Assembly: GCA_024500155.1 (NCBI GenBank)
Contig: CM044866.1
Location: 38,555,501-38,619,500 of the forward strand
Length of the DNA: 64,000 nucleotides
DNA from: Chenopodium formosanum
Taxonomy: Eukaryota; Streptophyta; Magnoliopsida; Caryophyllales; Amaranthaceae
Reading direction: 5' to 3'
Shown here piece after piece: positions 61,901 to 64,000 of the stretch. The notes below the pieces were generated by a model that was given only the letters and a program-made list of their open reading frames with translations, searched no databases and was not told the DNA's origin. Each line of letters begins with the position of its first letter. The stretch's first letter is position 1. Made by a program: the position numbers and the translations under genes.

Positions 61901-63923
61901 TGGAGATCATGAACTCATGAAGTGCCTAAATAGATTACGTGAGCATCAAATCAACTGAATGCAAGGATGTTATCCGACTTATATCTCTTTGTTTTACTGG
62001 ATGAACTATTGTACCAAACATGAACGAAGAAAGAAGAAAAGGTATGAAGAATCATACAGAAGTTTGGACCATTGATTTAGGATGAAATGTGATCATATGC
62101 TCATAACATTTTAACCCATAATGCTTTATGAGTATTATGACTACAACTCTTCTATAGTTCTATGAAGGCTCTGTAAAAGCACCACAATGTGCAATCCATC
62201 ACATAGTAAATATAGAATACGGATGAAAGTATCTGAATAGAAAAGTAAATTTGTATCAAGCAGTATCAAACTTAGCTCATTGGCTGTGTGGTACAGCATA
62301 CTCCATCCATAAGTAAATAGCACTTGTCCCAATCCCTCACGATTTAGGATTTAAGACAATGTCGGCTAAAAAGAGGATATCTCAGTTTCTCGGGAGATCA
62401 AATCATGATCTACTCCTATTTTAAGAAGTTATAAGCATTTAGGAAACACTACAAAGATCATTATACTTGTATTCCCCTATCAAGGTTTACAAGGAGCATG
62501 AAATTTTTCACATGCTTAGCATATACAATTAAAGATTTTTTAAACATGAGTGAGCACTAAGCTTTTGAAGGCAAAGAAAATTCTTCTCAAATGGCAAAAT
62601 TTAATCTAAAATCTTTGAAGCAAGCTCGTCATTATAGACAAAGCATCACCCTTCTTCAAGTATGAAAATCTACCTAAACTTTGCAAAATTGACCCGTAGC
62701 CAATCCAAATTACCATAACCACACCCAAACCCAAATTTACACAAATTCCTGTATTTCACAAGCAATAGGGGGCTAAGAAAAACCAACATGTAAAGAACAT
62801 AGTCTACAATTAGTCCTTGAAATTGATATTTCGATCAAGGACTAGCCAAGTATTAATCTCCCTACTTTTTGTACTTCATAATCAGCTAAAATAAGGTAAG
62901 ATCAATAGTATCAATTCACAATAAGTCTAAATAAGGAGGTTAAGTGATAGAACATAGCCTAAGAAGTTTCGAACCCTGGTCGAAAAACATGCAACTAACC
63001 TACCAACAATTAGCATCTTTATCAAGACAATTACAATATAACACATGCATTTGATGGCTATAACATCTCATAAATTCCCAACAACCATAATCACAAAACC
63101 CCTTTTTCAATTGCACCACCTATTTAAAATAATCAAACTCCAGCACCTAAATTAATTCCAATCAAGCTACATCAACTAAACAAAACAAACCCACAAATAC
63201 CGTCAACTAGCTTAGTTGGTTAAAGTCTTGCAGAACTACTCATACCCAATACCTCGGATCAAATCCCGTCTACATTTAAACAACCAAAATACCAAAACAA
63301 TAAGCAAATGAATATAAATATCCCGTATGTCAACTAGCTTAGTCGGTTAAAGTCTCGCGAAACTACTCATACCCAATACCTCGGATCAAATCCCGTCTAC
63401 ATTTAAACAACCAAAATACCCAAAGAATAAATATATACCTTCGATATTGAACAGCCATATTGCCAGCTTTCCAAAGAGCGATCTTCTCAAAAGCTTCAAT
63501 AGGAAGAACGAAATGCTTATTGGGAGGATTACAGCGACCACCAGCATCAGCAGTAAAGCCAAAATTGGGAGCACAAAAATTAGTAGCAGTAACAAGAATA
63601 GAAGTACCCGGAATACAATTCCGAAGATCCTCAACACACCTAACTTCAAAACAAGCGCCACAGATCTGACCCTTGTGAAACAAAGCAGTGCTCAAGCCGA
63701 CAGTAGCTTTACCGTAGCCGGCTTTTTCGAGGTTGCCGTAACCACATGCACCACCGACGATGTCGCGGGGGTCTGCCGCGGCGTAGTATGTTGCACGCGC
63801 TGACTCCCATTGGGAGAGGAGGGGGGAGGAGGAGGGTGGTGGGTTGTAGTGTGCAATGGAGGGGTGGAGGAGAAGAAGGAATGTTGGAATGAGTGGGAAG
63901 AGGGAGTGTGAATGTAATGGCAT
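58912..63923 (-). CDS. EXPA13: Alpha-expansin, EXPA13-like
   Basis: Secreted cell-wall protein that loosens cellulose-matrix contacts at acid pH during growth. Two exons, 63439-63923 and 58912-59218, joined by GT/AG in phase (YR|RIRCRKEGG), total 263 aa, normal for the family. Residues 1-24 are a signal peptide (SLFPLIPTFLLLLHPSIAH). The GH45-like domain has ARATYYAAADPRDIVGGACG, YGNLEKAGYGKATVGLSTAL, ICGACFEVRC and TATNFCAPN with the conserved cysteines. The cellulose-binding C-terminal domain has VFMSVLISNVAGAGD, WLPMSRNWGQNW, LSFEVTTSDG and ends GQTFEGKQFD. DPRDIVGGACG and NPPNKHFVLPIEAFEKIALW point to EXPA13; the HFD motif is HFV, as in that subgroup. Family members often have two short introns; this one has a single 4.2-kb intron full of repeats. 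The frame is intact. Confidence 0.95.
60016..60770. repeat. Diverged tandem duplication in the expansin intron
   Basis: About 60016-60250 and 60521-60770 are the same sequence at moderate identity (TTGCAGGTCACTTGG/TTGCAGGTTATTTGG; CATTTGGGCAGAACAAATG; AGAACACCAG; ATCAAACTTCCATTC). Spacing is about 505 bp. No coding signal. Confidence 0.75.
60904..61097. repeat. 97-bp tandem duplication in the expansin intron
   Basis: The unit from CACTCCAAGTTCCATTTTAA to GGTAAATCCTCC occurs twice head to tail with about two differences, so it is recent. An open frame across it is only a by-product. Confidence 0.9.
61561..61778. mobile_element. MITE with ACTATGTTTGGAT-type ends
   Basis: ACTATGTTTGATAAC at the left and ATCCAAACATAGT at the right are inverted ends. 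218 bp with a purine-rich (GGGAGGGGAAGG) interior. Superfamily not clear. Inside the expansin intron. Confidence 0.7.
63199..63421 (+). repeat. Two tRNA-like (SINE-type) units in tandem in the expansin intron
   Basis: 63199-63291 and 63329-63421 are nearly identical, 130 bp apart. Each has a consensus A box TAGCTTAGT(T/C)GGTTAAAG and a B-box-like GGATCAAATCCCG. The second copy ends about 12 bp from the exon-1 splice donor at 63433-63438. Confidence 0.75.
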
Positions 63924-64000
63924 GATTTGAAGGGAGTGTGAGAGAAAGGGAAAGGGAGAATGGGAAAGAATGAAGGTTTAGTTGTTTGTTTTAGTGGGGT
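63924..64000. other. 5' flank of the expansin gene
   Basis: GA-rich on the plus strand, so CT-rich in the mRNA direction, as in many plant 5' UTRs. Too short to show a promoter. Confidence 0.5.

Overview
The window is nuclear DNA of a dicot plant. The genes have many short introns, the intergenic DNA is AT-rich, and transposons are nested throughout. Stowaway elements with ACGGAGTA-type ends and GTTCAG-rich foldback MITEs suggest Caryophyllales, perhaps Amaranthaceae; that is inference. No organellar, bacterial or viral block was seen.

Four host genes are recognisable: the 3' part of a sucrose synthase of the C-terminally extended type (3-2660, +); a PORR-domain organelle RNA-splicing factor with an in-frame TAG (5627-6895, -); a REVEILLE1/7-type clock MYB (25430-28022, -); and an EXPA13-type alpha-expansin with a 4.2-kb intron (58912-63923, -). 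They are unrelated single genes, not a cluster.

The most unusual region is a ~12.8-kb Mutator-like element (8955-21742) inserted in a TA microsatellite. It carries a decayed FAR1/SWIM-type transposase (+), a multi-exon Ulp1/C48 cysteine protease gene (-), and a probable captured fragment of an RTEL1-like helicase gene. About 41 copies of a palindrome (TGCTCATTT, three variable bases, AAATGAGCA) fill its non-coding parts in seven blocks. Within blocks the dyad centres are almost always exactly 31 bp apart. I know of no description of this arrangement.

The rest is mostly transposon layers: a Stowaway-like foldback (7020-8256); hAT-type elements (21931-22668, 28831-29631, 45269-45474); a TIR element with a perfect 9-bp target duplication (31213-31941); a 5.5-kb CACTA element with TNPA-like remnants (33609-39078); a non-LTR retroelement fragment whose TAA tail holds a TIR element, which holds a solo LTR (40282-44772); a second TIR element of that family (49486-50450); a TRIM retrotransposon split by a solo LTR (50772-52867); a Stowaway inside a Stowaway-like element (57245-58024); and several SINE-like units. 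Long stretches (2.7-5.6, 22.7-25.4, 30.3-31.2, 39.1-40.3, 47.9-49.5 and 54.3-57.2 kb) hold no gene I can support.
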